Shown here one piece after another: positions 20,107 to 32,090 of a stretch of DNA of 64,000 nt. Each line of letters begins with the position of its first letter. Position 1 is the stretch's first letter. The translations under genes and the position numbers were made by a program. This stretch comes from Progne subis subis (Eukaryota; Chordata; Aves; Passeriformes; Hirundinidae), in assembly GCA_022316685.1 (NCBI GenBank), contig JAKJHU010000373.1, positions 31,001 to 95,000 on the forward strand, in the 5' to 3' direction. Below the pieces are notes generated by a model. That model saw nothing but the letters and a program-made list of their open reading frames with translations, was not told the origin of the DNA and made no database searches.

Positions 20107-21752
20107 ATGGGTCAGAGAAAGAGTAAATCCTTAGAACCAGGGGCTGCGAATTATGAAGGAAATTCGCAAGAGCCTGGTATACCTGGGAACTGTGAAGGGG
20201 GTTCTCAGAAGGGGAGCATCCCTCAGGACAGTCCACTGGGGATGATGTTACAATACTGGGATGCATGGGAATCCCAAAGAGGAAAAAGTAAGCAGAAAAT
20301 TATTAATTATTGTATGTTTGAATGGAAACAGGAAATTATCTGTAAAGATAATTTATACTGGCCAAAGTCTGCATCCTTTGAGCATTTTATTTGCCAGGCT
20401 TTGAATTTGTGCATGAATTCAACTGAGCCTTTTAACCTGGAAGAAAGCAAATATGCTGCTCTGTGGCTTCCCAGGGGAAAGAGTGAATTTGTCTCTTGAA
20501 GGCAAGGAATCAAGGGTTTCCCATTCTATCCTTTACAAACTAGAGGTTGAGCAGCCAAACAAGACAGACACGAGCCCCAGGATCCGTTAGATCACCTCCC
20601 ACCCCCTTATAGGCAACCTAATCCGCCCGTTCAACCCCAAGCCCCCGAGGGTCCTCCTGTAAATGCAAACACATCCCCTATTCAGGAGGGGCCAGTAGCA
20701 CATAGAACTAGAGGTGGGGGGATGGGGAGAAGTGATGATGGGGATGGGGAAGCAAAAATGGAAGATGGACTATACCCGCTTAGAAAAGTTCCAATGGCAA
20801 ACCCAGAACAGGGACCTATTGGAGATGTGAGTGTTCCCCTGAACACAGGGGATGTTAGGGAGTTTAAGGAGGAGATGGGCAGGCTGCTAGAGGATCCTCT
20901 TGGAGTGGCAGAGAGATTAGATCAGTTCTTGGGGCTGAATATATACACCTGGGTGGAACTGCAGTCTATCTTAGGAATCTTGTTTACCATGGAAGAAAGA
21001 GAAATGATTAGACATTCAGGAATGAGGGTTTGGGGATAGAGAATGTCAAGGGCCAGACCAGGGGGATCAGAAGTGGTCTATGCAAGATCCAGGTTGGAAT
21101 AATCAGAATGAAAGACACAGACAGAATAGGAGTGATCTCCGGTGGATGATTATCCGAGGAATCCGGGAAGCAGTGCCCAAGGGGCAGAATATAGGGAAAG
21201 CTCTAAGTGAGCACCAAGGGAAGGATAAACCCCTGGTCAGAAAGACTAAGGAAAGCCTTGCAGTTATATTCAGGTGTAGACCCTGATACTGCAGCAGGAC
21301 AGGTCCTTTTGAAAACACAATTTGTAGATAGGGCCTGGGGGCACATCAGGAAGAAGCTGGAAAAAGTAGAAAATTGGCACGATAGGGGGCTTCAGGAGTT
21401 GTTAGGAGAAGCACAGGAAGTGTATGTGAGAAGAGATGAGGAGAGGCAAAAGACAAACCCACAGATTTTAATGGCAGCAGTCAAGGAAACACAGACAACC
21501 ATGAATACAGAGAAGCACTCAGGAAAGCACAACAATAGAAAAAGGCAGGTCTCACCTCTGGGGATACGAGATCCACGTGTTTTTCCTGTCACCAGAAAGG
21601 ACACTTACAAACTTCTCGTCCTACCTCCAGGGGTACAGGACCCACTTGTTTTTATTGCCACAAAAAGGGACATCTACAAAAATTCTGTAGAAAGAGGCAG
21701 CGAGATGAGAAAATGTTTCAAGAAGACTAGGGGGGTCAGGAGCTCTATTTAA
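20107..21752 (+). pseudogene. gag: ERV2 gag, gammaretrovirus-like, multiple breaks
   Basis: Starts M-G-Q (N-myristoylation type) at 20107. The matrix part is open to 20499, then stops and frame changes follow. A proline-rich stretch leads to the capsid part (20722-21039), whose Y-P-L-R, D-V-R-x-F-K and L-Y/I-Y-T-W type segments mark a gammaretrovirus-like capsid. The rest is in other frames (21080-21286, 21207-21752). In the nucleocapsid region near 21575-21690 the first zinc knuckle has its last Cys changed to Arg and is out of frame. ERV3 keeps both knuckles. Confidence 0.8.
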
Positions 21753-22273
21753 TGAGGACTGAACACCGAGAAGATCCTTTGATAAAACTGAAAATAGGTC
21801 CTCAAAATGAAGAAATCACATTTTTGGTGGACACAGAAGCTACTAGGTCGACAGTAAGAAAACTACCAAAGGGATGTGAAGTAAGTCGTGCGTGTGTCCC
21901 AGTAATTGGAGTTAAAGGAGAAATTTTTCAGGTTGCTGTAATTAAAAATGTGCAGAATGAATTGTATAAAAAATTTAGACTGAATGATTTGGTATTAATA
22001 CCAGAGGCTGATAATAATTTATTAGGAAGGGAGTTAATAATAGCCTTGGGGATTAAAATAAAACCCTGTGAAGGAAAACTTAAAATCCATTCTTTAATAG
22101 AAGAAGATAATTTTGAGATTAGCGACACTGTGGGGTATACTGGTGAAGTAGGAAAATTAAACATTCATCCCATTAGCATTGAAATACAGAACCCAGAAAT
22201 CCTCAGTCGAATAAAACAATATCCGATATCACTGGAAGGTCAGAAGGGATTGAAACCGGTCGTTGAGAATTGA
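21752..22273 (+). pseudogene. pro: ERV2 protease and start of RT, active-site mutant
   Basis: Retropepsin-like: F-L-V-D-T-E-A at 21820-21845 in place of D-T-G-A, and L-L-G-R-E-L about 60 residues later. The Gly-to-Glu change in the catalytic triad predicts an inactive enzyme. The frame continues into the RT N-terminus and stops at TGA 22271-22273. ERV3 carries both the same D-T-E and the same TGA. Confidence 0.8.
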
Positions 22274-22285
22274 GTACATCAGGGG

Positions 22286-23832
22286 GTGTTGGAGTCCTGT
22301 GTGTCACCACATCATACCCCCATCCTGCCGGTAAAGAAGCCTGATGGTAGCTACCGACTAGTCCAGGATCTCAGAGCGGTAAATCAAAGAACCATTACCC
22401 GCTGTCCAGGAGCAGCTAAGCCAGATACCTCCCAATTACATTTGGTACAGTGTCGTGGATTTAAAGGATGCCTTTTGAACTTGCCCTCTGGATGAGGGCA
22501 GTAGGGATTGCCTTTGAGTAGGAGGACCCAGATACAGGTAGGAGAGAGCAATTAAGGTGAACGGTGCTACCGCAAGGTTTTACAGAGGCACCGAATCTTT
22601 TTGGGAGGGTGTTAGAAAATCTTTGGAAGTCCTTTGAGTTACCCAAAGGAATTAAGCTGCTACAGTATTTAGATGATTTGTTAGTAGCAAGAGAAACTGA
22701 AGAGGAAACTAGAAGGGGTACTATTAAGCTTCTAAATTTTCTGGGAGAAAACACGCTGAAGATATCAAAGTCAAAATTGCAGTTGGTAGGGTCAGAAGTG
22801 TGGTATTTAGGTCATTGGATTAGTAAGCAAAAGAAAAAGCTAGACCCTGAAACGGTTCCAGGAATATTGAACATGGGAACCTCAAAGTCTAAAAGAGAAA
22901 TAAAACAGTTTTTGAGTCTTTGGGGTTTTTCTAGGCAAGAGATAGGAGGGTTTAGTAGAAAAGTAAAATTTCTACATGAGAAATTATCTCCAATCTCTTG
23001 AAATGGACTGAAAGGGATCAGGAAAAATTTGAGCAAGTTAAGGAAACCCTACTGCAAGCCCCTGTACTGAGTCTTCCCAATTTAGACAAGCCTTTTTAAT
23101 TATTTGTTAATACAGTTGATCAAACACCTTATGAAGTATTGACTCAAGATTGGGCAGGAAGCCGAAAGCCAGTAGGATATTATTCCAAATTATTGGATCC
23201 AATTAGTAAGAGTTTGCCAATGTGCCTGCAAGCTCTGGTAGTCACTGCTGTGTTAGCAGAAGAAGCCGGAAAAGTAACCTTTAGGGCACCACTGGAAGTG
23301 TACACACCCATAATGTTAGGGGAATCCTTGCTAAAAAGGCTGAAAAATGGTTAACTGATAGCAGAATATTAAAATATGAGGCTATCTTGATAGACTCCTC
23401 TGAATTAAAGCTGATAGTGACAAATATACAAAGCCCCACTCAATTCCTTTATGGAGACCCAGGGGAAGAATTAATACATGATTGCACAGAGGTCATAGAT
23501 TTAAAAATAAAAATAAAAAAAAAACCACCCAGATTTAAGAGAACAAGAATTAAAAAGAGGAGAAAAATTATTTATAGATGGAACATCCCAAGTGGTAGAT
23601 GGAAGAAGGAAATCTGGGTATGCCATAATTCATGGAGGAAAACTGGAAGTAAAAGAATCTGGTCCCCTTAGCCCGTCCTGCTCAGCACAATCCTGTGAAC
23701 TCTATGCATTATTCTGTGCATTGCTGTTATTAAAGGATCGAGAAGGGACCATATACACTGACTCAAAATATGCCTTTGGGGTAGTGCATACATTTAGAAA
23801 AATTTGGAAAGAAAGGGGACTTATAAACACTC

Positions 23833-23863
<31 letters not shown>

Positions 23864-24168
23864 CAAAACAAAACAAAACAAAAAAAGGATTAGTGCACTA
23901 AGGATTGATAATTCAAATTCTTAAAGCTTTGAAGAGTCCAAAAAAGATAGCAGTGGTTCATGTGAAAGGCCACCAGAGGGGGAGAAACATTAAAACAAAA
24001 AGAAACAATTTAGCTGATGATAAAGCGAAGAAAGCTGCCCTGAGGGAAAACAGCAATGTAATTATGACTTTTCAGGAAGCAGGAACACAAAATCAAGTAC
24101 CACACTTTTCTTTAACAGAAGTAGAAGCCATGAAAAACCTAGGAGCAAATCTAAAAGAGGGACAATGA
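22286..24168 (+). pseudogene. pol: ERV2 pol: RT and RNase H, broken; integrase absent
   Basis: RT fingers at 22286-22495 (P-I-L-P-V-K-K-P-D-G, then V-Q-D-L-R), palm at 22564-23001 with the catalytic Y-L-D-D and a preceding L-P-Q-G-F. The connection part is at 23139-23354. RNase H is at about 23590-24090 (V-D-G, E-L-Y-A, Y-T-D-S and a V-K-G-H-Q segment). Frameshifts or stops separate each part. A short (AAAAC)n expansion interrupts RNase H. After the linker at 24168 no integrase HHCC, D,D-35-E or C-terminal domain is found. Confidence 0.8.
23832..23886 (+). repeat. (AAAAC)n microsatellite inside ERV2 RNase H
   Basis: About ten AAAAC units. ERV3 has only a short A-rich stretch at the same point (near 45862), so the array grew in the ERV2 copy after duplication. 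Confidence 0.85.
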
Positions 24169-24340
24169 ATTCTCTGTGACAAAACCACAGTTCAAACGGC
24201 AGAAAAAGGCAAGAACAACAAAGGATAATGAAAGTAAGATGTGGATATAGCAGGATACCCAGAAACAACAGAAAAAGGTAAATTGTCTTGCTTAACCTGT
24301 TCAGGTTATAAAACTCATTTGATAGTTAACAATTAAATGT

Positions 24341-24960
24341 TTGTGTTTTGTAATTGCAACTAACTTTAATTTATTAGAAAAATTAGGCATTCTGGATTGG
24401 CTGTTGATGGCAACTCCATTTAATTTGGAGGCAGAACAATGCCAGTGGGAAGGGATTAGACACTTCCTTGATCAATGGGAACAGCCTGAACTGATTGAAA
24501 ATCTTTTAAGAAGCCCTCAGTGACTAACACTAACAGATTTCAAGGAGGAACTGCAATTCCAGAAAAAGAGACTGGAAACACCTGTTACTAAAAGAGTCCA
24601 AGAACAAGTAACACACTGGGAGTGTACTAAGCATGGCTTAGAGTGTCGCCCATGGGTTTGTGTTATTTGTGTGCTTTGCCGTAATTTGTGGTGGAGAGTA
24701 ACAAGAGCAGAAGAGAGAGAGAGAGAATTGATTTGTTTAACTTGCTTAGATGGTGTCCATGAACAGTTAACTTTAAAAAGCTTTTCCAGTGATTTTTTTG
24801 GAACACCTTTGAGATATGAAGATGGAACCTTTTATGCAATGGTCCAAATAATAGAAAATTTAGACCAATGAGTTTTTACTATATTAGCTTTTGAGCAGGT
24901 GAGAGAGCAAACGATTCATAATATTATAGACCAGTGTATCATCATTAACAGTTTCTGAGG
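24341..24960 (+). pseudogene. ERV2 accessory zinc-ribbon frame between pol and env
   Basis: One reading frame with TGA breaks at 24521-24523, 24869-24871 and near 24957. The middle part has W-V-x3-C-x2-C-R, 18 residues, then E-L-x-C-L-x-C, a zinc-ribbon pattern, followed by H-x-x-I-I further on. The order and many residues match the ERV1 frame at 13358-13966, although the two proviruses belong to different retroviral groups. Function unknown. It lies where integrase would be expected, but shows no integrase motif. Confidence 0.55.
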
Positions 24961-25256
24961 AGAAGGAATTTGTGTGCCACGCTATAGACACATTTCTTAC
25001 GTGAATTGACATTGCGAATGTGCCTATTGGTGGTGACGAAGACTTAATAATAATCCCCAACTTTGGAGCAAAAAGCTACCAACAAATCAGGTTGTTAACT
25101 GAAGTAGTGAAAAAGCAAATCTTATCGTGGTTGGCACATCTCCAGAGCTTTGGTGGTTTAGTCTAAAAGAAGATGTAGCTGACTAACCCAGGGAGAGAGA
25201 GAGAAAGGGCAGTGCTGCGAGAACTGTGAGTAATCTGTGCCATCCTTGAAACAAAC

Positions 25257-27452
25257 ATGAGGCCAAGGGTACCAGTGAGACCAAAGGCACCAGTGACTAG
25301 ATCCCAGGATATAAACTTTGCTGCCAAGAATCCTGACATCTTGGCCCTTGGCTGCAACCCAAAGGGCCTTGAGGATGGTAGAAAGTCAAAACTCCTGAGG
25401 ATTATTTTCACTGTGTTTGTGGTGATGCCCTTGGCATCTGGCCAAAACTATGGAGCAACTCTGGACAGAGTCCATGAGAGAAGGGAATGAGCAATGCAGG
25501 AACAAACAATAATAAAACAAGCAGCACAAGTGTGGGCAATGAGAGAAAAATTGATGCAAAACCAAAGTCCCAATAATGTTGATCCCTGTAATAAATGCCA
25601 TCAGTCCATGTGGGTCAAGGACAAGATGGAATTTGTGTTTGTGGCATATCCATATGTTAATGCTGCCTGCTATGATCACAGCAAATTTATAGATGTTTGT
25701 GTTAAAAATAGAAAACTGGATTGGGTAGGGAAAAAAATTAGGATTTAATGGACCAGCTCCTTTTCCTTATAAGGATCAAATCTGTCCTAAGTATGAAATT
25801 TTTTTGTTTGTTTGTTTTGAGAAAGATGAGAATGGGAATGATCCAAGTATAGGTATAGGAGGTACAGCACTAAGCAAAAAAAGAAGAAAACCCAAAAGAA
25901 ACAAAAGAAATGTGTAAAAAGGCCATATGGAAAGAATTAAAGGAATTGGATAAGCTGTATGAACAATTCAAACAGCAGTATAGTGACTGGGATTTGACAA
26001 CCTCAAATAAGAACCTTTTTGTAGATTTGATGCAAGAAATTGCTACAGAATTTGGATTATCCAAATGCTGGATCTGTGGGGGACTTAGAATGGCTGAAAG
26101 ATGGCTGTGGAGAGGTGAGAGTCTAGCTCCAGAACAATTTTTCAAATGGAATCATACTCAAATTTCCAAGTCATTAAAACCACCTCAAGGATGGATTTTG
26201 AGTTATCAAGTAATTGGAACAGTCTGTATAACTTGAGAAGGAAGGAAATATAATGAAGTAGTAGGATATACTCCTCGTATATCTACCGTAGTAGTTAATT
26301 TGAAAAATAAAACTAAGACCTGGCAACCAAAATCTTTTACTGGGTATTCGGGAATAACAAAGGAAATGAATTGTGAGTGGAATAATCAAACTGATTTGTG
26401 CTGGCATAAAAGTCCTGGACCTAACCCCTACCAATCCAAAAAAAGACCAAAAATCCTACTGGGAACAACCAGAATAAAACAGATAGAAAATGGAAAACCC
26501 CTGATGGAATATATTGGATTTGTGGGCAATGAGCATAGTGTGAATTACCTCAAAAGTGGGAGGGAACCTGTACCTTAGGAGTTATACGACCCTCCTTCTT
26601 GGTCATACCAAGGTCTAGGAGCAATATGCTGGGAACACCACTTGATGAGACTCTAGAAAGGAATAAAAGAGATTTAAACCACAACTTCCCAAAGGCAGGG
26701 GGAAACCAGGAATGGGGGGAAGACAAACGGCCTGCAGAAAGAATCACAACATATTATGACCCAGCAACTTGGGCTGAGGATGGATCTTGGGGATATAGGA
26801 CCCCAATTTATCTATTGAATTGGTTGATAAGACTCCAGGCAGTAGTGGAGGTTGTTTCACACCATACTTCTGATGCCCTAAAGTTACTGGCCAAGCAGCA
26901 TTCACAAATGTGAGCATTTGTATATCAAACCAGAATTGCCCTAGATTATCTGTTGGCTGAAGAAGGGGGAGTTTGAGGAAGTTTTAATGAATCTGAGTGC
27001 TGTGTGGAGAGAGATGATCATGGGGAAGCCATCACAAAGCTTGCTGAAGAAATTAAAAGGGTGGCACACATACCTGTTCAAAAGGGGAATTCTATTCTAA
27101 AAACAGATTGGTGGGATAACCTCTTTGGAGGAGCCCGGTGGAAGAAGGTGGGATTTATGCTGTTATGTTCTGGATTCGGATTGTTATTCTTACCATGCAT
27201 GATTCCATGTCTTATTAGACTAATCCACCCAGTGATACAAGGAATGCAAATGACAGAATGCCCATTGATCCAGAATTGGCAGCAAAAGGGAAACCAAATC
27301 CTTTGATGGTATTAAAAGCTAGATCTACTCGCACTCAAAAGAAGAGACCTGAAGAGATGTTGACTGAACATAGAGAGAGTACTCTAGCACAAGAGATGTC
27401 AACCAAATTTGAGAAGGAATGCGAAAAGTTTTATGCAGCATGGGAGATGTAG
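25257..27452 (+). pseudogene. env: ERV2 env, multiple breaks
   Basis: ATG at 25257, then a long leader with a hydrophobic signal segment near 25396-25443 ending A-S-G-Q. The surface part is spread over frames 25494-25748, 25910-26236, 26300-26578 and 26599-26913. In the transmembrane subunit the first Cys of C-x6-C-C (near 26974-27003) is replaced by TGA, while the C-C pair is present. A membrane span of about 25 residues follows near 27145-27225. A frameshift near 27255 moves the cytoplasmic tail, which ends at 27450-27452. The same TGA is in ERV3. Confidence 0.75.
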
Positions 27453-27554
27453 AAAAATTAGAGGCTGAAATGAGAGAGTGTGAAAACCTGGATTATTGGG
27501 AATATAGAAGAAATTGAGATTCAGTTTTAATTGAAAAGCATGAATCAATATGAT

Positions 27555-27576
27555 TAAAAAGACAAATGGGGGAAAT
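27555..27576 (+). promoter_or_regulatory. ERV2 polypurine tract
   Basis: AAAAAGACAAATGGGGGAAA type run directly before TGTAAAA of the 3' LTR, with one C and one T as interruptions. Confidence 0.65.
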
Positions 27577-28422
27577 TGTAAAAAAATTATAATGATTCAT
27601 GCTAATTGTAATTGTATCAATATTTTAATAATATATATTTTTGAAAATTGTTTTTATAAAGTAGTAAAGGAAAAAGTAGATGTGATTAGTGTTGCAAAGC
27701 AGATGGGCCCCTTGGCAGATGCTACATGAGAAAAATAAATACAGGATGCAGTTTGAGATAAGCAAGAGTTTCAAAGCTGGATTGGCCAAAGGTGGGACTA
27801 CTCCAAGGTAGGGAGATGGGCCCTTGGCAGATGTGATGGGATACAGGATGTCTTAAGATAGAACTGGCCTTCAGACGGACAGTGTTGGGACTATTCCAAG
27901 GTAGGGAGTTTGGGTGGTGGTTTGATCCAGGAAATAATTACTTTTTGAAACATAATGCTTAGTTATATATAACACAAAACTTAGAGCGCACACGCAACCA
28001 TTAAGGCAATTCATAGGATGTGAGGAAGATGCTGAGCCTTCATCTGAAGAAGACCAACAAAAAGCCAAGAAGACCCCCTAACAGCAAGTGGAGCATGAGC
28101 TATGTAGTATAGTGATGTAGATTTTAAGAATTGAAAATAGGAGGAGATTCACGGGAAATATTAATGAATATGTATTAGCATAAATTATGTAAGTTTAAGT
28201 TAGACTGCTTTGTTTTGTACATGAGGTAGGGTGAGAAACACCTCCCTTGGTACCCCGGTCAGTTTTGCTTATGCTTTATCCAAACAGTGCTTTTCTTTAA
28301 TTAATCACTGCCGAATTTTTGTATATGCTTGATTATAAAATCCTACTTAAATAAAATTGCATTGCTGCTAAATTCAACTTTGCTGCTTCTTAAATTAAAC
28401 ATATAGAGCTCAATTTAAAATC
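27577..28422 (+). repeat. ERV2 3' LTR
   Basis: Starts TGTAAAAAAATT. The end is placed near 28422 by alignment with the other copies, where it merges with a CTTCC repeat. AATAAA near 28350. The minus strand holds a 65-codon frame (27871-28068) also found in the ERV3 LTRs. Confidence 0.8.
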
Positions 28423-28495
28423 CTTCCTTCCTTCCTTCCCTCCTCTTTCCTTCCTCCTTTTCTTCTTTCTCTCTCATTTCTTTCTTTCTTTCTTG
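28423..28495 (+). repeat. Pyrimidine simple repeat (CTTCC/TTTC)n
   Basis: About 70 bp almost purely C and T between the ERV2 LTR and unit A. The mirror copy is the purine run at 40607-40690. Confidence 0.85.
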
Positions 28496-30690
28496 GGAGC
28501 AGGTACCCTTAGCCTCCCAAAATCACTGCCACTCTACCTCAGCCCTGCACAGCACAGCACCTTAAACTCAGCCTTCCCAATTTCAAGGCAACCTCCCACA
28601 AGATACTTCCAGGTCTCAAAATTCCTAAAAGCACCAGCAGCCTTTAAAAACTGCTTCTTGATTTCCCTCTCTCTACTCCCCTACTCCAAGAGCCCAAACC
28701 ACCCCATCCCCCCATTGCAATCCCTACTCCTCCAAACTTTCCTGCCACCCCCACACTGCATTTACACCCCACATTACACTGCCCCAACCCATCCCATCCC
28801 ATCCCATCCCATCCCATCCCATCCCATCCCATCCCATCCCATCCCATCCCATCCCATCCCATCCCATCCCATCCCATCCCATCCCATCCCCTCTGGGCAG
28901 GAAGTCCCCTCCAGCCAGCCCTTGCACACTTCCAGCCATTCCAGGACAGCCGCAGTTTTTCCTCCCACTCTGTGCCAGGGCCCCACCGCCCTCCCAGGGA
29001 ACAAGTCCATCCCCACATCCCAGCTCACCCTGGCCCCAAGCAGTGTCCAGCCATGGCCTGTGTCCTGGCGCTGCAGGCCCTTGGCAAGAGTCTCTCCCAG
29101 CCAGCAATTCCTGCTCTTCCCTGCTCTGGGGCAGCAGCTGCAAGTTGATTTGCTCCCTGGGCTCTGGCCCAGCCCCAAGCCAGGGCCGGGACCTTTCCCC
29201 AGAGCTCTGCCGGCACTGGCTCGCTTCGGCCGCAGCCCAGCAGCAGACGGAGCTCAGAGCTCCCCGGGGGCTGCGCCTCCTGCCCAGGGACAGCAGCAGG
29301 GGCAGCTGAGACTTCTGCCCCAGGGCCAGCAGGGAATGCACCCCAGGGAACGGCTGGGGCTGGGCCAGGCCAGCTGCGGGCTGGAGACCAGCAAAAGCTT
29401 CTTCCCCTACAGGGGCCTTGACCACTCACCAGGCTCCCCAGGGAATGGTCACAGCTGCGAGGCTGCCGCAGCTCCAGGAGCCTTTGGACACCGCTCCCAG
29501 GAATGCCCAGGCTGCCACTGTTGGGCTGTCTGTGCAGGGCCAGGGCCTGCACTCCATGATCCCGCTGCCTCCCTCCCAGCTCAGCCCCTTCTGCAGTTCT
29601 CACCCTTGGGCTCAGCCTTTGTGTCTCCTCCAGGCGCTGGCAGAGCTCTTGGGGCCGGGGCAGGAGCGGCACAGCCCCAGCGTTCCCCTCTCTGTGACAC
29701 CACGGTGGGGACAGCTCCAACGTTCCCTGCCTGGAGACGCTCCAAGGGAAGCGTCCAGAGCCACAGCCATACAGCAAAACTGAGCGGGCACTGAGCACCC
29801 CCGGCCTGGGCTGATGTGCATTGCTGTGCACACAGCTTGGGGAAGGTCCCCCTGGCCACCTCCACAGTGCCACAGGCAAGTGTCACATAGAGTCACAGAG
29901 CTCTGCCCAGAGCTGACAGGGAAAGTTAAAAAGACAACAATAACAAGACCAAACGAAACCAAAAAATACCAAACCAAACCCCCACCAAGGAAAAGACAAC
30001 TCTGTCCCCAGCAGAGCTGCTGCCTCCTTCAGTACTTTCAGCTGCACTCACGCACTAAGACTGCAAGCACTGAGACTGCAAGCAATGACCATGCCTCAGG
30101 CACATCTGCTGCAAAAGCAGCTAGAGGACAGCCTTGGAGCCGGACTCCTCTCATGCCAGTGAAAAAGGCCCCTTGCAGGCAGCTCTAGGGTGCTTGCAAA
30201 GAGCAAGGGCCAGAGCCTCAGGCCACAGGGGAGAAAAGGGCTCTCAATTACCCGCCCCTGGCACATCAAGCCTGTTCCCAGGCTGCTTTCCACACAGCAT
30301 TCCCCTTGGAGGACTGCGGAAAACTGAGAGGCAGCTCTGTCTTCTCCATGTTCTGTGCCCTAAAGCTGCCTGTGAGAAGGAATTTAGGCTCAGCTCTGGT
30401 GGCACTATCCCTCCTGGCCCAGGGCACAGCACCAGGAAGGTCTTTGTGTGCCAAGGCTTTGCTGCAGCCAAGGACAGCTCCTGGCTCAGGGTCACCTTTC
30501 CTGCTCAGCCAGAGCCCCGAGTGCCCCAGCAGCAGCAGAGAATGGCAGCATCGCCACGGCCTGGCACAGGAGGGGGAGATTTCCCCCTCGAGAGAGGCTC
30601 ATACTCCAGTTTTTGCATTCAGGCAGTTTCATGTCTCTCAGCTTTGGTTGTACAGCAGCTGGAAATGCAAGTGCAGGACCTCTGTTCATG
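28496..30690 (-). repeat. Unit A, copy 1 (left arm)
   Basis: GC-rich 2.2-kb block repeated, inverted, at 38570-40605 and partly at 35990-37960; a fourth copy starts at 63580. On the minus strand a 284-codon frame (29025-29879) is present with the same length in copy 3, with seven amino-acid differences. It is rich in Gly, Pro, Ala and Arg, and I recognise no domain. Overlapping long frames on the other strand make coding doubtful. Confidence 0.6.
28787..28889 (+). repeat. (ATCCC)n pentanucleotide array
   Basis: About 20 perfect units, the complement of (GGGAT)n. The mirror array is at 40225-40327. Absent from unit A copy 2 at the corresponding place (37885-37925). Confidence 0.95.
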
Positions 30691-30696
30691 CCCAGC

Positions 30697-31296
30697 TGTT
30701 ATAAATGAGTTCTATTCAAATGATCTATGTTTTAGTTACTTAATTGTTAAGTAATTCCATTAAGATTATTAATGCTAGTTCTGTTTAAAGAATTTGCCTT
30801 ATTTCTGTTTTATAATTGATTAATCACCTTATTTACTTGTTTGTTAATTAAGAATTCACCTTATTACCTGTATCTCTGCTCCCATTCGCCGGATAGTGTC
30901 TGAATATGCAAATAAAAAGAACACTGGAATTCTGGGAACAACTCAAGAATGAGAGACTCTGAAAAGCAGGGAACCAAAGTAGAATTCAGGACTGAAGTCG
31001 CACTTTAGATTAGTGCAAGAGGTAGTGGGTCCGCCGAAGCTGCTTTATTTAGTCGCCGTGACCTTAGAAGGAGTCCCCCATCGCTGCATGACCCCTGATC
31101 AGCGAAGCGAAATGGACTCCCCGGCAAGGGGAAAAGCCCGTGGGGGGGGGGTGGGAGTCCCCAGCTTTGCCGTGAAGCGAAGCTGTGTGTACCTCCTCCT
31201 CCACGTTGCCAAGGGAGCAAGCAAGCTCTCCCCCAAGGCCAAGCTTGATAATAAAGAAACATACAAAACAGCAAGTCTCTGACTCTCTTTTTTCCA
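30697..31296 (+). mobile_element. Putative solo LTR
   Basis: About 600 bp starting TGTTATAAATG and ending TTTCCA. An A/T-rich promoter-like stretch (AATATGCAAATAAAAAG) lies near 30903, and AATAAAG at 31249 is about 45 bp before the end. No matching flanking duplication: the left flank is unit A and the right flank an OR fragment. Confidence 0.45.
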
Positions 31297-31298
31297 GA

Positions 31299-31352
31299 AC
31301 AAGGACACCACAGCCAGGCGAGGGAGGCACGTGGAAAAGGCTTTGTGTCCTA
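31299..31352 (-). pseudogene. Olfactory receptor fragment (TM6 region)
   Basis: About 54 bp whose minus-strand translation, H-K-A-F-S-T-C-L-P-R-L-A-V-V-S-L-F, differs by one residue from the TM6 region of the OR gene at 53696-54628. It directly abuts the end of the LTR-like element. The rest of the receptor is missing. Confidence 0.7.
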
Positions 31353-31384
31353 GGAGACCCCACTTTGCCCAAGTAGAGCCTTGC

Positions 31385-31675
31385 ATCCATGAGATTCCCT
31401 GTTGTCACAATGCTCTGCTGGGTTCCGTGGGGCTGTGCTGTATCACAGTGGACACTGAGCTCCACGTGCCCTGGCACTATCCAAGTGGCACCTGGCTTCC
31501 ATGAGGCCCTGCTGTGTTTGCAGTGGACACTTGGTTCCCCAAGATGTCCTTGTGTCACAGAGCTCTTTTGGTGCCATGAGGCCCTGCTGTGTTTGCAGTG
31601 GACACTTGGTTCCCCAAGATGTCCTTGTGTCACAGAGCTCTCCTGGTGCCATGAGGCCCGGCTGTGTTGATGACT
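31385..31675. repeat. Minisatellite with TGTCACA/GTGGACAC units
   Basis: Related to 3991-4432. It includes two nearly identical 75-bp units ('ccatgaggccctgctgtgtt' to 'cacagagctct') at about 31499-31573 and 31574-31648. Confidence 0.75.
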
Positions 31676-31679
31676 TCAG

Positions 31680-32090
31680 GAACCCAGAAATAAAGTAACA
31701 GCCTTGGAGATAATATTATAGAGGAGGTAGTAGAAAGGCTGATCTTTATTGGAGGCCTCCAAGGGCCAGATATGGAAAATGTCCACAAAACGCCCAGCCC
31801 CCCACAGGGTGAATACAGTTCTATAAATACAGCAGATTAGCATATTTGACAAAAATCACCAGTTAGGAGCACAGGTGGTGAGGCATGACAAAGTTCCTTG
31901 CAAGAGTCACTCTGTCCATGACTGGACACTTCAGGCACACCAGGAAAGAAAAACAACAACAGAACCAAACAAAATCCAGGCAATCAAACCAGAAAAGAAC
32001 TGAGGACTGTCCCTGAGTGTGTGACAAGAGGACAGTGAGGGCAAGGATAAAAGGAACACGGCCAAAAAGCGTCACAGACCTCCAAATTAA
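31680..32090 (-). mobile_element. Possible LTR, minus strand
   Basis: On the minus strand: a TATA-like element (TATTTATAG), then CCAATAAAGATC about 85 bp downstream, then a 70-bp end. This layout resembles an LTR promoter and polyadenylation region. Edges are uncertain and no target duplication is seen. Confidence 0.3.

Larger units (their letters stand above)
18470..28422 (+). mobile_element. ERV2: gammaretrovirus-like provirus, defective (left arm)
   Basis: A 9.95-kb provirus: LTR, tRNA-Phe-type PBS, gag starting MGQ, protease, RT/RNase H, accessory frame, env, PPT, LTR. The capsid and RT are gammaretrovirus-like. Most or all of integrase is missing. A roughly 330-bp LTR sample shows about 6-7% divergence between its LTRs, older than ERV1. 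Its flanks (block C on the 5' side, CTTCC repeat and unit A on the 3' side) are the same as those of ERV3 on the other strand, so the two are copies of one insertion. All genes are broken. Confidence 0.9.

Noticed and set aside
28493..29794. 433-codon plus-strand frame through the (ATCCC)n array
   Set aside because: A large part translates a pentanucleotide repeat (P-S-H-P-I); the rest overlaps the opposite-strand frame of unit A.
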